From Ardenticatenaceae bacterium (GTDB lineage: Bacteria > Chloroflexota > Anaerolineae > Promineifilales > Promineifilaceae): DNA of 64,000 nucleotides. Below, piece after piece: positions 33,409 through 42,141 of this stretch. The notes below the pieces were generated by a model, which ran no database searches, had not been told where the DNA came from, and saw only the letters and a list, made by a program, of their open reading frames with translations. Position 1 is the stretch's first letter, and every line of letters begins with the position of its first letter. The stretch is from contig JACKBR010000017.1 of assembly GCA_020634495.1 (NCBI GenBank), positions 28,086 to 92,085 on the forward strand, given 5' to 3'. The position numbers and the translations under genes were made by a program.

Positions 33409-34094
33409 TGCCCAACGAAACCATTCTTGTCGTGGATGATGAAGCCAACATTCGCGATTTGGCCCGGCTGTACCTGGAAAAAGATGGCTACCAGGTGACG
33501 ATTGCCCAAGACGGGGCGCAGGCGCTGCGGCTGGTGCAAGAAAACGAACCAGCCCTCATTGTGCTGGATTTGATGCTGCCGGAAGTGGATGGCTGGGAAG
33601 TTTGCCGCCGGGTGCGGGCGGATAGCAACGTGCCTATCCTGATGCTCACCGCCCGCGACGACGACATTGACAAGATAGTTGGGTTAGAAATGGGCGCGGA
33701 TGATTACCTGATCAAGCCGTTTAATCCCCGCGAGCTGGTCGCCCGGGTGCGCGCCATTTTGCGCCGGACGACTGGCAGTGCCAATGTCAATTCTGGCGAC
33801 GATGTGCGTCAGGTTGGTCAGGTTGCCATCGACCCCAAAAGCCGCGAGGTGATGGTGGCAGGCAAACGGATTCTCCTGCGCACTAAGGAGTTCGATTTGC
33901 TCTTGACGTTGGCCGATCATCAAAACATTGTGTTGTCGCGGGATCAGCTGCTGGATTTGGTGTGGGGCTACGAGTTTTACGGCCAGACGCGCACGGTGGA
34001 TGTGCATATTGCTCATTTGCGAGAGAAGTTGGGCGACAGTCTGAAGATTGAGACGGTGTGGGGGATGGGGTATAAGTTGGTTAGTGAGCAGTAA
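33408..34094 (+). CDS. Response regulator, OmpR/PhoB family
   Basis: A 228-residue two-component regulator. The receiver has ILVVDDEANIRDLARLYL, the phospho-acceptor Asp in LIVLDLMLPEVDGWE and Lys in DYLIKPF. The C-terminal winged helix contains LLRTKEFDLLLTLADHQNIVLSRDQLLDLVWGYEFYGQTRTVDVHIAHLREKL. It is coupled to ridA upstream. The histidine kinase partner follows about 190 bases downstream. Target genes are unknown. Confidence 0.95.
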   Translation: MPNETILVVDDEANIRDLARLYLEKDGYQVTIAQDGAQALRLVQENEPALIVLDLMLPEVDGWEVCRRVRADSNVPILMLTARDDDIDKIVGLEMGADDYLIKPFNPRELVARVRAILRRTTGSANVNSGDDVRQVGQVAIDPKSREVMVAGKRILLRTKEFDLLLTLADHQNIVLSRDQLLDLVWGYEFYGQTRTVDVHIAHLREKLGDSLKIETVWGMGYKLVSEQ

Positions 34095-34160
34095 TCAGTA
34101 AGCAGTGTTCAGTGGGTCAGTAGTCAGTAGTCAGTTTACTGACCTACTGGTTACTGGTTT
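34085..34160. repeat. CAGTAGTCAGTA-type gene-end repeat
   Basis: Several CAGTA(A/G)TCAGT units run into TTTACTGACCTACTGGTTACTGG on the other arm. It belongs with 43684-43755 and the in-gene copy at 1095-1137. Confidence 0.65.
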
Positions 34161-34217
34161 TACAGGGTGGTTACACTTTTTTAATGGCGGCTTCATAACG
34201 GCCGTTTACACTCACGA

Positions 34218-34269
34218 CCTAAGGGTTTACCTCGAACAACCAATGCTTACAATAATCCAAACCCTTAGG
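34218..34269. repeat. CCTAAGGGTTT/AAACCCTTAGG inverted repeat
   Basis: Two perfect 11-base arms separated by 30 bases, in front of the histidine kinase gene. It may fold in the mRNA leader and is related to the element at 31026-31084. Confidence 0.6.
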
Positions 34270-34283
34270 GTGTAACGCAACGT

Positions 34284-35774
34284 ATGTTTCGATCATTACG
34301 CAGCCGTTTGCTGCTTTCCTACTCTTTTCTTGTGGTGGTGACCCTGTTTGTGGTCTCGCTGACGCTGGTGGCGCTGGGCGTGCAGCCCCGCCTGCGCTTT
34401 CAGCCAGCTTTGCAGCGGCTGGATATTGTCAGCCGGGCCAGTCGCAATGACGTGATCCGGCTTCAGGCCAACAGCGCCGATGAAGATAATTTTTTGCGGG
34501 CGCTTTTGCAAACATTGACGGATACGGCCGAATCTAACAACGTGCGCGCCCTCATTGCCACCGCCAGCAATGCCGAAATCATCTTCGATTCTGATCCTTC
34601 ACAAAGTTTGGTGGGCGTCAGAATTGAGGGGGTCGAGGTACCGCAAGACGCTTTGCCTACCGCCGATCCCAATACATTGGCTGTCCGCTTTGCAGACCCA
34701 GACGGCAATCGCTGGTTGGCTTACACGCGGGCAATTTCTAGCAGCGGTTTTGGCCGCTGGGTTGTGGTTTATGTGGTGCCGGAGCCTGGCCCCTTGGCCC
34801 TGCTGCGCGAGCTAGGATTTGGCGCTGCCTTTGTGCGTGCCGGGTTGGTCGGGGCGCTGTTTGCGGTGCTGCTGGCCTGGCTTATTGCCCGTTCTGTGGC
34901 TCGGCCGTTGCAGCGGATGGCCGGGGCGGCCGAGGCAATTGCTCAGGGCGAATATGAGCAGCAGCTGCCGTTGGAAGGGCCAGAAGAGGTGGTGCGCGTG
35001 GCCGAAAGCTTCAACAGCATGTCGGCCCAGGTGGCGGCGACGCGGCAGGCCCAGCGCGATTTTGTGGCCAATGTTTCTCACGATTTGAAGACGCCCGTCA
35101 CGTCGATTCAAGGATGGAGCCAGGCGCTTTTGGATGGCACGGCCGTTTCTGCCGAAGACCAGACGCAGGCCGCCAACATCATTTACGGCGAGGCGGAGCG
35201 GATGGGGCGTATGGTGGCTCAACTGCTAGACCTGGCCAAAATTGAGTCTGGGCAGCTAAGGTTGAACCTGGCCCCGGTAGATCTGGCAGGTGTGTGTACG
35301 GCCGTCCGCCAAAATTTGCTGCCTCGCGCCCAGACGCATCAGGTTCACCTGACGTTTGAGGCGGAACCGATACCGCCCATTTGGGGCGATTATGATCGCT
35401 TGATTCAGGTGGTGTCTAACCTGGTAGAGAATGCCCTGAACCACACGCCAGAAGGTGGGCGGATTCATATGCAGGTACGGCCGTATGGCAAGAAAGCGGT
35501 TGAGCTAACGGTACAAGACACGGGCAAAGGGATGCCGCCGGAGCAGCTGGGTCGTATTTTTGAGCGTTTTTACCAGGTAGATAAATCCCGCGTGCGTGAA
35601 GGTGGCCGTGGGGGAGCCGGGCTGGGTTTATCGATTGTGCAAGAGTTGGTGCTGCTGCATAACGGCCGTATCCAAGTCAAGAGCGAAGTAGGCAAAGGCA
35701 GCCAGTTCATTGTTCGTTTGCCCACCAGCCAGGATTCAGAAGCCTCAACCATTCTCGAAAGAAGCCGAAAATAA
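34284..35774 (+). CDS. Sensor histidine kinase
   Basis: A 496-residue membrane kinase, partner of the upstream regulator. TM1 is near residues 8-32 (LLLSYSFLVVVTLFVVSLTLVAL). An extracytoplasmic sensor of about 145 residues follows, then TM2 (VGALFAVLLAWLIARSVA). HAMP follows (RPLQRMAGAAEAIAQGEYEQQLP). The H-box NVSHDLKTPVTSIQGW carries the phospho-His. The ATPase domain has VVSNLVENALNHTP, DTGKGMPPEQLGRIFERFY and GGAGLGLSIVQELV. Signal sensed is unknown. An inverted repeat lies just before the start. Confidence 0.95.
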   Translation: MFRSLRSRLLLSYSFLVVVTLFVVSLTLVALGVQPRLRFQPALQRLDIVSRASRNDVIRLQANSADEDNFLRALLQTLTDTAESNNVRALIATASNAEIIFDSDPSQSLVGVRIEGVEVPQDALPTADPNTLAVRFADPDGNRWLAYTRAISSSGFGRWVVVYVVPEPGPLALLRELGFGAAFVRAGLVGALFAVLLAWLIARSVARPLQRMAGAAEAIAQGEYEQQLPLEGPEEVVRVAESFNSMSAQVAATRQAQRDFVANVSHDLKTPVTSIQGWSQALLDGTAVSAEDQTQAANIIYGEAERMGRMVAQLLDLAKIESGQLRLNLAPVDLAGVCTAVRQNLLPRAQTHQVHLTFEAEPIPPIWGDYDRLIQVVSNLVENALNHTPEGGRIHMQVRPYGKKAVELTVQDTGKGMPPEQLGRIFERFYQVDKSRVREGGRGGAGLGLSIVQELVLLHNGRIQVKSEVGKGSQFIVRLPTSQDSEASTILERSRK

Positions 35775-35805
35775 AAAGGGCGCTCACCGGGAGTGCAAAA
35801 AAATA

Positions 35806-36462
35806 TCATAAAGCAGTGAGTTGGTTGGTGGTCTGACGCAGCCGTTCCAGGAATTCGCTGAGGAGTATAGCCGTGGCTCCCCACACTTTGTGCCCGCGTA
35901 CGTTGTAGTAGGGGACGGTGTAGGTGGCACCACGAACGGGGATGGGGCCAACCTCTCGTGTGTCGGGGTTTAGCAGATGGGACAGCGAGACTTCTAAAAT
36001 TTCGGCTACTTCTCGGGTTTCTGGCACAAAAGTCGGCCGTTCCCCGCCATTGACCCAGCCAACAAAAGGGTGTACTTCAAAATCGGATGGCGGTATGTAG
36101 ATGCTGGTGAGTTCGCCCAAAATGGAAATTGCCGTTGTGGGTACACCTATTTCTTCTTCGGTTTCGCGCAGGGCGGCTTGAACGGCCGTTTCGTTTGGTT
36201 CTTGTCGCCCGCCAGGGAAAGAGATTTGGCCTGCGTGGGAATTTAGATCGTCGCGGCGTCGGGTGAGTACCAGTTGGGTGGTTTTTTGGTAGCCGTAAAG
36301 CAGCAGCAAAACGCCACCGATCCTTGGCTTCCCCGGTAATTCAGACGGCCGTTGCCCGTTTCGCCCCATGGGCAGCATATGCAAGTGCGCCTGGCGGGCA
36401 TCAAAATTTGGCAATGTAAGCGCACGGCGAATAACGGCCGTTGTTAGCTCCATTTGGTTCAC
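35806..36462 (-). CDS. Nudix hydrolase (CoA pyrophosphatase-like)
   Basis: A 218-residue Nudix enzyme. The Nudix box is GGRQEPNETAVQAALRETEEEIGV, with the catalytic REUxEE Glu residues intact. Upstream PGKPRIGGVLLLLYG and HAGQISFPGG match the UPF0035/CoA-pyrophosphatase subgroup (LTxRS..L..H.GqisFPGG), which splits CoA into phosphopantetheine and 3',5'-ADP. Substrate specificity is inferred from this motif. An in-frame ATG 9 bases inside is an alternative start. The gene ends 31 bases from the convergent kinase gene. Confidence 0.9.
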   Translation of the reverse strand: MNQMELTTAVIRRALTLPNFDARQAHLHMLPMGRNGQRPSELPGKPRIGGVLLLLYGYQKTTQLVLTRRRDDLNSHAGQISFPGGRQEPNETAVQAALRETEEEIGVPTTAISILGELTSIYIPPSDFEVHPFVGWVNGGERPTFVPETREVAEILEVSLSHLLNPDTREVGPIPVRGATYTVPYYNVRGHKVWGATAILLSEFLERLRQTTNQLTAL

Positions 36463-36482
36463 ATCCTGGGTGGCAAAAAAGC

Positions 36483-37208
36483 CTAGCCATCTGCAATGTG
36501 GCGGAAGGTGTAGCCCACACCGCGCTCCGAGGTGATGTAGCGGGGACGGGTTTTGTCTTTTTTGTCTTCAATTTTGCGGCGCAGGCGGTGCATGTGTACA
36601 TGCAGCCTGTCCTCGTAGGCAGGCTCCAGCGGCCACAGGCGGCGCAAGATGAAGTCTGTATTGACAGTGTGGCCAGCGCTGCGCATAAGAATATAAAGCA
36701 GCTTGGTTTCTGTTGGCGTTAGGCTTACTGGTTTGCCGTTAACAATTGCTTGGCGTCCTGGAAAATCAATTTTTAAGCGGTCATCTACGCGAGTTAATGA
36801 GCGTAGCGGGTAGGCAAAATCCCCCATACGCTGGAGCACGCGCTTCACACGCGCCGTGAGTTCGCCAGGGTTAAACGGTTTAATGATGTAATCTTCGGCG
36901 TGTTCTTCTAGTCCTTCCACCACGGTAGATTCTTCATTTACGGCCGTTAGCATAATAATTGGCAAATCGCTGAACTGGTGTACCGTGCGGCAAAACTCAA
37001 AGCCGCTCATGCCTGGGGGCATGTGAATATCCACAATGGCCATGTGCGGCAATCCATGTTGGGTAATCATCGACAGCGCTTCTTCGCCAGACCTGGCAGT
37101 GATGACCTCGTAGCCCGTTTGCTCCAGGGCATGGCTCACAATGCGTAAATTAAATGGATCGTCGTCAACTGCCAGCAGTCGATGAATTGTGGTGTCAGAC
37201 TCGGTCAT
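36483..37208 (-). CDS. Orphan response regulator 1 (winged helix)
   Basis: A 241-residue receiver plus winged-helix regulator. The receiver has LLAVDDDPFNLRIVSHAL and acceptor Asp in AIVDIHMPPGMSGFEF. Thr and Lys sit in LPIIMLTAV and DYIIKPF. The DNA-binding part has LTPTETKLLYILMRSAGHTVNTDFILRRLWPLEPAYEDRLHVHMHRLRRKIE. It has the unusual linker FAYPLRSLTRVDDRLKIDF before the DNA-binding half. No kinase gene is adjacent. A paralogue lies 150 bases upstream (37358-38080). Confidence 0.93.
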   Translation of the reverse strand: MTESDTTIHRLLAVDDDPFNLRIVSHALEQTGYEVITARSGEEALSMITQHGLPHMAIVDIHMPPGMSGFEFCRTVHQFSDLPIIMLTAVNEESTVVEGLEEHAEDYIIKPFNPGELTARVKRVLQRMGDFAYPLRSLTRVDDRLKIDFPGRQAIVNGKPVSLTPTETKLLYILMRSAGHTVNTDFILRRLWPLEPAYEDRLHVHMHRLRRKIEDKKDKTRPRYITSERGVGYTFRHIADG

Positions 37209-37357
37209 GGAAATGCCTCAATTTCAAAAAATAGAATGAAAAGCCCGGATGCCATTATAGGGAGCTTTGCTTCATCCAAAATAAAATGGATTACAAATTG
37301 ACGGGAATCGAGGCCAATTTGCAAAATAGCTGCGCCGCGCTTTCCAAAAGAAGTTAC

Positions 37358-38080
37358 TCAGTTGGGATCAGGTAAAAAGGCATACCCTTTGCGTCGTTTA
37401 GAAACAACGTAACGGGTTCCCCCTTTTTTTGGCTCAATTTTGCTGCGCAGCCGGTGTACATAAACGCGCAGCCGGTCTTCATCAGCAAAGTCTGTATCTG
37501 CTGGCCACAGTCGCCGCAGCAAAAAGTCTGTGCTCACCACCTTGCCTTTTTGACGCATGAGAATGTAGAGCAGCTTGGCTTCTGTGGGGGTTAAGCTAAC
37601 ATTTTTGCCATGCACAACGGCCGTTAGCATAGCAAAGTTCACCGAAAGATTTTCATCTACCCGGACGAACTGGGCCAAAGGATAGGCAAAATTGCCAATG
37701 GAACGCAGCACCCGCCGCACTCGCGCTAACAGTTCACCAGATTTCACCGGCTTGTTCATGTAATCTTCGGCATAGCGGTCGATGGCCTCAACGATGGTGT
37801 TGGTTTCTTCAACGGCCGTTAGCATAATGATGGGCAGATCACAAAACTGCAAAACTTTATCGCACAGCTCCAGCCCATCCATCCCCAGCGGCATATTGAT
37901 GTCCACCAAAGCCAGATGAGGCAATCCCTCACCTTCCATTATTTCCAAAGCACGCTCGCCAGATTCGGCCGTCATCACCTCAAACCCATGATGACTCAAC
38001 GTAGAGCGAACAATCTCTAAAATGGAATGACTGTCGTCAACCACCAATATGCGATAGGTTTCTGCCGAAAAATCGTCCAT
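37358..38080 (-). CDS. Orphan response regulator 2 (winged helix), paralogue of regulator 1
   Basis: About 240 residues with the same plan: RILVVDDSHSILEIVRSTL, acceptor Asp in ALVDINMPLGMDGLEL, DYMNKPVKSGELL, linker FAYPLAQFVRVDENLSVNF, and DNA-binding LTPTEAKLLYILMRQKGKVVSTDFLLRRLWPAD. Identity to regulator 1 is high through the receiver and wing. The ATG at 38080 has ACAGG upstream; a GTG at 38104 is an alternative. This is a tandem duplication of regulator genes without kinases. Together they could form heterodimers; that is inference. Confidence 0.92.
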   Translation of the reverse strand: MDDFSAETYRILVVDDSHSILEIVRSTLSHHGFEVMTAESGERALEIMEGEGLPHLALVDINMPLGMDGLELCDKVLQFCDLPIIMLTAVEETNTIVEAIDRYAEDYMNKPVKSGELLARVRRVLRSIGNFAYPLAQFVRVDENLSVNFAMLTAVVHGKNVSLTPTEAKLLYILMRQKGKVVSTDFLLRRLWPADTDFADEDRLRVYVHRLRSKIEPKKGGTRYVVSKRRKGYAFLPDPN

Positions 38081-38104
38081 ATTGCCTGTCCAACTGGATA
38101 TCAC

Positions 38105-38468
38105 CTGTAAAAAAAGTAAGAACGCCTGGGTATTGTAACAAACCCATGCCCTGAATTCCAGAAGGATGAAACTCTTAGTGCTACAACTTCGAGTTTACCC
38201 GAAATCAAGTCAATGAGAAGTTGCAGAATGAAAGCGGCTTAATGCAAACAACGCACCCTGAAAGGGCTTTGGCCCTTGGCAAACCAGCAGGGTGATTTGT
38301 GACTACTTGTTGCCCTCCAAAAGTTAGCCTCAAATGCTGACCTCAGCCAGCAGAGACGGGAACGATTCTCTAATATCTTTCAGTTCATAGTTCATAGCAA
38401 ACCACTGAGAAATCATGCTTCATTTTTCATATTAGATTCTGTGGGTTGCCTTAACGGAGGATTTAGCG
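38105..38468. other. Intergenic region
   Basis: About 360 bases with no gene. It holds a partial CCCTGAAAGGGCT hairpin near 38260 and a TTGGCCCTTGG stretch, resembling the inner hairpins of the palindromic element at 7370. The upstream region of the GNAT gene has GGAGG near 38455. Confidence 0.5.
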
Positions 38469-39044
38469 ATGTATAGTTTTTCCGCTTCTGCCACAAAAGC
38501 ACATTGGCCACATTTGCGCGTGCAGCAAACGGCCGTTTCCATTCGTCATGCTACCCTGGCTGACGCCCATACCATTATCGAAATGGGCATTCGCCTGATT
38601 CCGGCAGCTCATACTGGGGCCTTGCCTGCGGCCGACATGGATATTTACCTGCAAAAATCTTTTTCCTTGGCGCAGGTGCAGGCTGAGCTGTGCCAACCCG
38701 TCCCCCGCTTTTTTCTGGCAGAGGTCGGGCAACGTATTGCAGGGATGGTCAAACTTCATCCAACAGCGGCCCCGCTGCCCGGCCTTGGGCAACGGCCGCT
38801 TGAACTTTCCCGCCTGTATCTAAACCCCGACTGGATTGGCAAAGGCGTTGGCTCGGCCCTGATGCAGCATGCTTTGCGCCAGGCGGCCCAGCATGACATC
38901 TGCTGGCTAATGGTGTGGACGGGTAATCAGCGGGCGCTGGCGTTTTACCGGCGGTGGCAGTTCACAATTGCGGGCACGGTGACCTATACCGTTGGCCAAA
39001 GCAGCCTGCCCGCACATATTATGATTCACAAAATACCTGCCTGA
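38469..39044 (+). CDS. GNAT family N-acetyltransferase
   Basis: A 191-residue acetyltransferase that moves acetyl from acetyl-CoA to an amine. VSIRHATLADAHTIIEMGIRLIP is the domain start. LELSRLYLNPDWIGKGVGSALMQHALRQA is motif A with the pyrophosphate-binding GKGVG. AFYRRWQFTIAG is the C-terminal motif. GGAGG lies 8 bases before the ATG. The first 25 residues are extra and include an ACGGCCGT-encoded TAV. Acceptor substrate is unknown. Confidence 0.9.
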   Translation: MYSFSASATKAHWPHLRVQQTAVSIRHATLADAHTIIEMGIRLIPAAHTGALPAADMDIYLQKSFSLAQVQAELCQPVPRFFLAEVGQRIAGMVKLHPTAAPLPGLGQRPLELSRLYLNPDWIGKGVGSALMQHALRQAAQHDICWLMVWTGNQRALAFYRRWQFTIAGTVTYTVGQSSLPAHIMIHKIPA

Positions 39045-39156
39045 ACTGTTACCCACCGCTAATTTGAGGTATCATCTTGTAGTCTTTGCGCGTGGCAGAT
39101 GTATCAACTTCAGAATCGTGCCTTTATTGTCCAACATGGTTTAAGGAAAGCGATAA

Positions 39157-41535
39157 ATGCTCATCGTTTATCTGGGAATAGCCTGGTTTTTTGGCCTATG
39201 GTTGGCTTCTGTTGTGGCCCTGGATTGGTTTGTTTGGATGGCGGTGGCTGGGGTGGGGTTGGTAACGGCCGTTTTCCTGCGCGGTCAGCAAAAAATAAGC
39301 TGGGGCGCGGCTTGTGTTCTGGTCTTGGCGTTAGGGGCGATGCGGTACGGAACGGCCGTGCCCACCATCGACCAGAACCACATTGCCTACTACAACGGCA
39401 CGCGCAACGTCACCATCACCGGGCTGGTGGTGGACGAGCCAGACGTACGTGACCGCTTTGTAAATTTACGGGTGCAGGTAGACAGCATCCAGGTGAGCGG
39501 CGGGGCACAACTGCCCATGCAAGGTGTTGTGCAGGTGCAAACCTACCGCTTCCCGGTCATCAACTACGGCAGCCGCCTGCGCATTACCGGCATTTTAGAA
39601 ACGCCGCCCGAAGGCGAAACATTTAGCTACCGCGCCTATCTGGCACGGCAGGGCATCCACAGCCTCATCTCCTTGCCCAACATTACCGTCCTGGCCGAAA
39701 ATGAAGGCAATCCACTTTACCAGACCATCTTCACCTTCAAAAGCCGCGCTCAGGTGACCATTGCCCAGCTCATCCCTGAACCACAAGCCGCGCTGCTCAC
39801 CGGCATTTTGCTGGGCAACGACAACGGCCTGCCGCCCGACCTGGATGAAGCGTTCCGCACCACCGGATTAACCCATATCATTGCCATTTCAGGCTTTAAC
39901 ATTGCCATTCTTGTAGCGATTTTGGTGCGCCTGGCCGAACCTTTTTTGTCTAAGCGTGGGGCGGTCATTTTTGCCCTGGTGGGCATTTCGCTTTACACGG
40001 TGCTGGTTGGGGCCGACGCTTCGGTGGTGCGGGCAGCGTTAATGGGCGGCATCTATTTGGTGACCAATCGCTGGTTAGGACGGCCGAATTTTGCCTTTGC
40101 CTCCTTATTTTTGGCTGGGTTTGCCATGACGGCGATACGGCCGTTTACCCTGTGGGACGTTGGCTTTCAGCTTAGCTTTGCCGCCACGCTTAGCCTCATG
40201 CTCTACGCCGACCCGCTCACGCAGTGGGTGCGGCGCGGTTTGCAGCGCTGGTTGGAACGGGAGTGGGTAGAAAAAGTGATGGGGGTGCTGTCTGAAGCCG
40301 TCATCCTCACCATTGCCACCCAAATCTTGACCCTGCCCATGATGATTGGCTATTTCGGCCAACTGTCCATCATTAGCCTGCTGGCCAATGCGTTTGTCTT
40401 GCCGGTACAGCCCGGCGTAATGATTTGGGGTGGGCTGGCCACGCTGGTGGGGCTAATCTCGCCCGCTGTGGGCCAGCTTTTGGCCTGGGTAGCCTGGCTC
40501 TTTCTCAGCTACACCATTTGGATGGTGCGCCTGTTTGCGGCGGTGCCCGGTGCGGCCGTTCCGCTGACTGTTTCTACGGTAGGGGTGCTGGCCATTTATG
40601 GGGCAATTGCTGCCCTAACGTGGTTGGGCAAACAGCCTGCTGCCCAGCGTGGCCGTTTGGTTACGGCCGTTCGTCAAAACATCACTCAGCGGCTGGCGCT
40701 TGGCGTTTCAGGAGTTACGGCCGTGTTGGTACTCAGTTGGGGCATGACCCAGCCAGATGGCCAACTGCACATCGTTTTTATGAATGTGGGGCAAGGGGAT
40801 GCCACCTTCATCCAGACCCCCAGCGGGCGGCAAATTTTGGTCGATGGCGGCCTTTACCCCAGCGTGCTTAATGACCAACTGGGGCGGCAGATGCCTTTTT
40901 GGGACAAAGAGATTGACGTGCTCGTTGCCACGCATCCAGATGCAGACCACGTTTCCGGGCTGGTGGGCGTTTTCGACCGCTACCGCGTGAACCAGCTCAT
41001 CACCAACGGGCAAAGCTTTGGCGAATCGCCCATCTACGATGAAGTGCTTGCCGCGGCAGAAAATCAGAAAACAGAGGTTCGGCCAGTGCAGGCGGGCGAA
41101 GTTATTCAAATTGAGGATGGGGTGCGGCTAGAAGTGGTGCATCCTGGGCCACAGCTCATCAAAGAAGAGCGCAATGAAAATTCGGTGTCGATGCGGCTGG
41201 TTTACAAGGATTTCACTTTTTTGTTCACAGGGGATGCAGAGCAGCAGGCGGAAGCTGAGATGTTGGAACGGGAACGGCCGTTAACCGCCCTTGTCTTCAA
41301 AGCGGGTCATCACGGGTCAAATTCATCCAGCAGCCTGCCATTTTTGCAGGCGGTTCAGCCACAAATTGTCATTGTGTCTGCTGGGGTTGACAATCGTTTT
41401 GGCCACCCGACACCAGAAATGTTGGCGCGAGCAACGGCCGTTGGCGCTGTTGTGCTGCGCACCGATGAGCTGGGCAGCATCACGGTGGCTACAGATGGTA
41501 ACACCATGTGGTGGCAAGCTGACCATGCCCCATAA
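39157..41535 (+). CDS. comEC: DNA-uptake channel protein ComEC/Rec2
   Basis: A 792-residue polytopic membrane protein that carries single-stranded DNA across the inner membrane during transformation. The N-terminal DUF4131 region (VTITGLVVDEPDVRDRFVNLRVQVDSI) is followed by the competence domain (LLTGILLGNDNGLPPDLDEAFRTTGLTHIIAISGFNIAI) and many helices. The C-terminal metallo-beta-lactamase-like domain has ATHPDADHVSGLVG, FTGDAEQQAE and GHHGSNSSSS, so the nuclease-type metal site is complete. No other com gene is in the window. The start ATG follows AAGGA. Confidence 0.95.
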   Translation: MLIVYLGIAWFFGLWLASVVALDWFVWMAVAGVGLVTAVFLRGQQKISWGAACVLVLALGAMRYGTAVPTIDQNHIAYYNGTRNVTITGLVVDEPDVRDRFVNLRVQVDSIQVSGGAQLPMQGVVQVQTYRFPVINYGSRLRITGILETPPEGETFSYRAYLARQGIHSLISLPNITVLAENEGNPLYQTIFTFKSRAQVTIAQLIPEPQAALLTGILLGNDNGLPPDLDEAFRTTGLTHIIAISGFNIAILVAILVRLAEPFLSKRGAVIFALVGISLYTVLVGADASVVRAALMGGIYLVTNRWLGRPNFAFASLFLAGFAMTAIRPFTLWDVGFQLSFAATLSLMLYADPLTQWVRRGLQRWLEREWVEKVMGVLSEAVILTIATQILTLPMMIGYFGQLSIISLLANAFVLPVQPGVMIWGGLATLVGLISPAVGQLLAWVAWLFLSYTIWMVRLFAAVPGAAVPLTVSTVGVLAIYGAIAALTWLGKQPAAQRGRLVTAVRQNITQRLALGVSGVTAVLVLSWGMTQPDGQLHIVFMNVGQGDATFIQTPSGRQILVDGGLYPSVLNDQLGRQMPFWDKEIDVLVATHPDADHVSGLVGVFDRYRVNQLITNGQSFGESPIYDEVLAAAENQKTEVRPVQAGEVIQIEDGVRLEVVHPGPQLIKEERNENSVSMRLVYKDFTFLFTGDAEQQAEAEMLERERPLTALVFKAGHHGSNSSSSLPFLQAVQPQIVIVSAGVDNRFGHPTPEMLARATAVGAVVLRTDELGSITVATDGNTMWWQADHAP

Positions 41536-41544
41536 ACAAAAAAA

Positions 41545-41567
41545 GAGCCGATTTTTAAGATCGGCTC
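41545..41567 (-). terminator. Rho-independent terminator of the coiled-coil gene
   Basis: Minus strand: GAGCCGAT pairs with ATCGGCTC around a 7-base loop, followed by seven T. It ends the 41605-41847 transcript. Confidence 0.8.
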
Positions 41568-41604
41568 CGAACTTGTTGGGGATTTGAAAATTGAAAGCAA
41601 TCGG

Positions 41605-41847
41605 TTAAGCAGTTTCCAGCGACTCCCCGGCTGTACCGCCGTTCCACATGCTTTCTAGCAGACCCGTAATTTCCTTTTTCCGCTTTTTTACTTCGTGTAA
41701 TTCCGCTAAAGTGTGCTCTAGCGCTTCCTCACACAGCTTCAATTGGGCGCGTGCTGATTGCATTCGGCGAGTGTCTTCGGCCAATCGCTCGTGCAGCATA
41801 CGCTCTAGCTTTTCAAGCTCAATCCGTTTTGAGATTTCATTACCCAC
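41605..41847 (-). CDS. Small coiled-coil protein of unknown function
   Basis: An 80-residue, strongly charged protein that reads as one long helix: KRIELEKLERMLHERLAEDTRRMQSARAQLKLCEEALEHTLAELHEVKKRKKEI. Heptad spacing of Leu/Met suggests a coiled-coil dimer. It has GGGAAGGGAAAAG ahead of the ATG and its own terminator, so it is a real single-gene unit. No family is recognised. The 41848-42141 stretch upstream has no gene. Confidence 0.75.
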   Translation of the reverse strand: MGNEISKRIELEKLERMLHERLAEDTRRMQSARAQLKLCEEALEHTLAELHEVKKRKKEITGLLESMWNGGTAGESLETA

Positions 41848-42141
41848 GATCTTTTCCCTTCCTTATACCTGACTACAAACTACAATAATCTTACGCAAGT
41901 GACACATTACTAAAATGTATGAGGTGCAATGGGTAACATCAGCATGCACAATAATGAATAGTATTACAGTACTGTTGATATTATAGCCTAATCTTAAGGC
42001 AGGAGATAGTAGATCGGTGTAAACTGGGTAACAATTCGAGCTTTTGATTAAGAGGTCTCAGGAATTGATGCTGCGCAGCGATAACCCTTGGGGTTTCTAC
42101 CAGGGTAACTGCGTAACGTGAGTTAGGAATATTGAATTTTT

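Noticed and set aside
34085..34160. CRISPR array
   Set aside because: The CAGTA units are short, irregular and without equal spacers; no cas gene is in the window.
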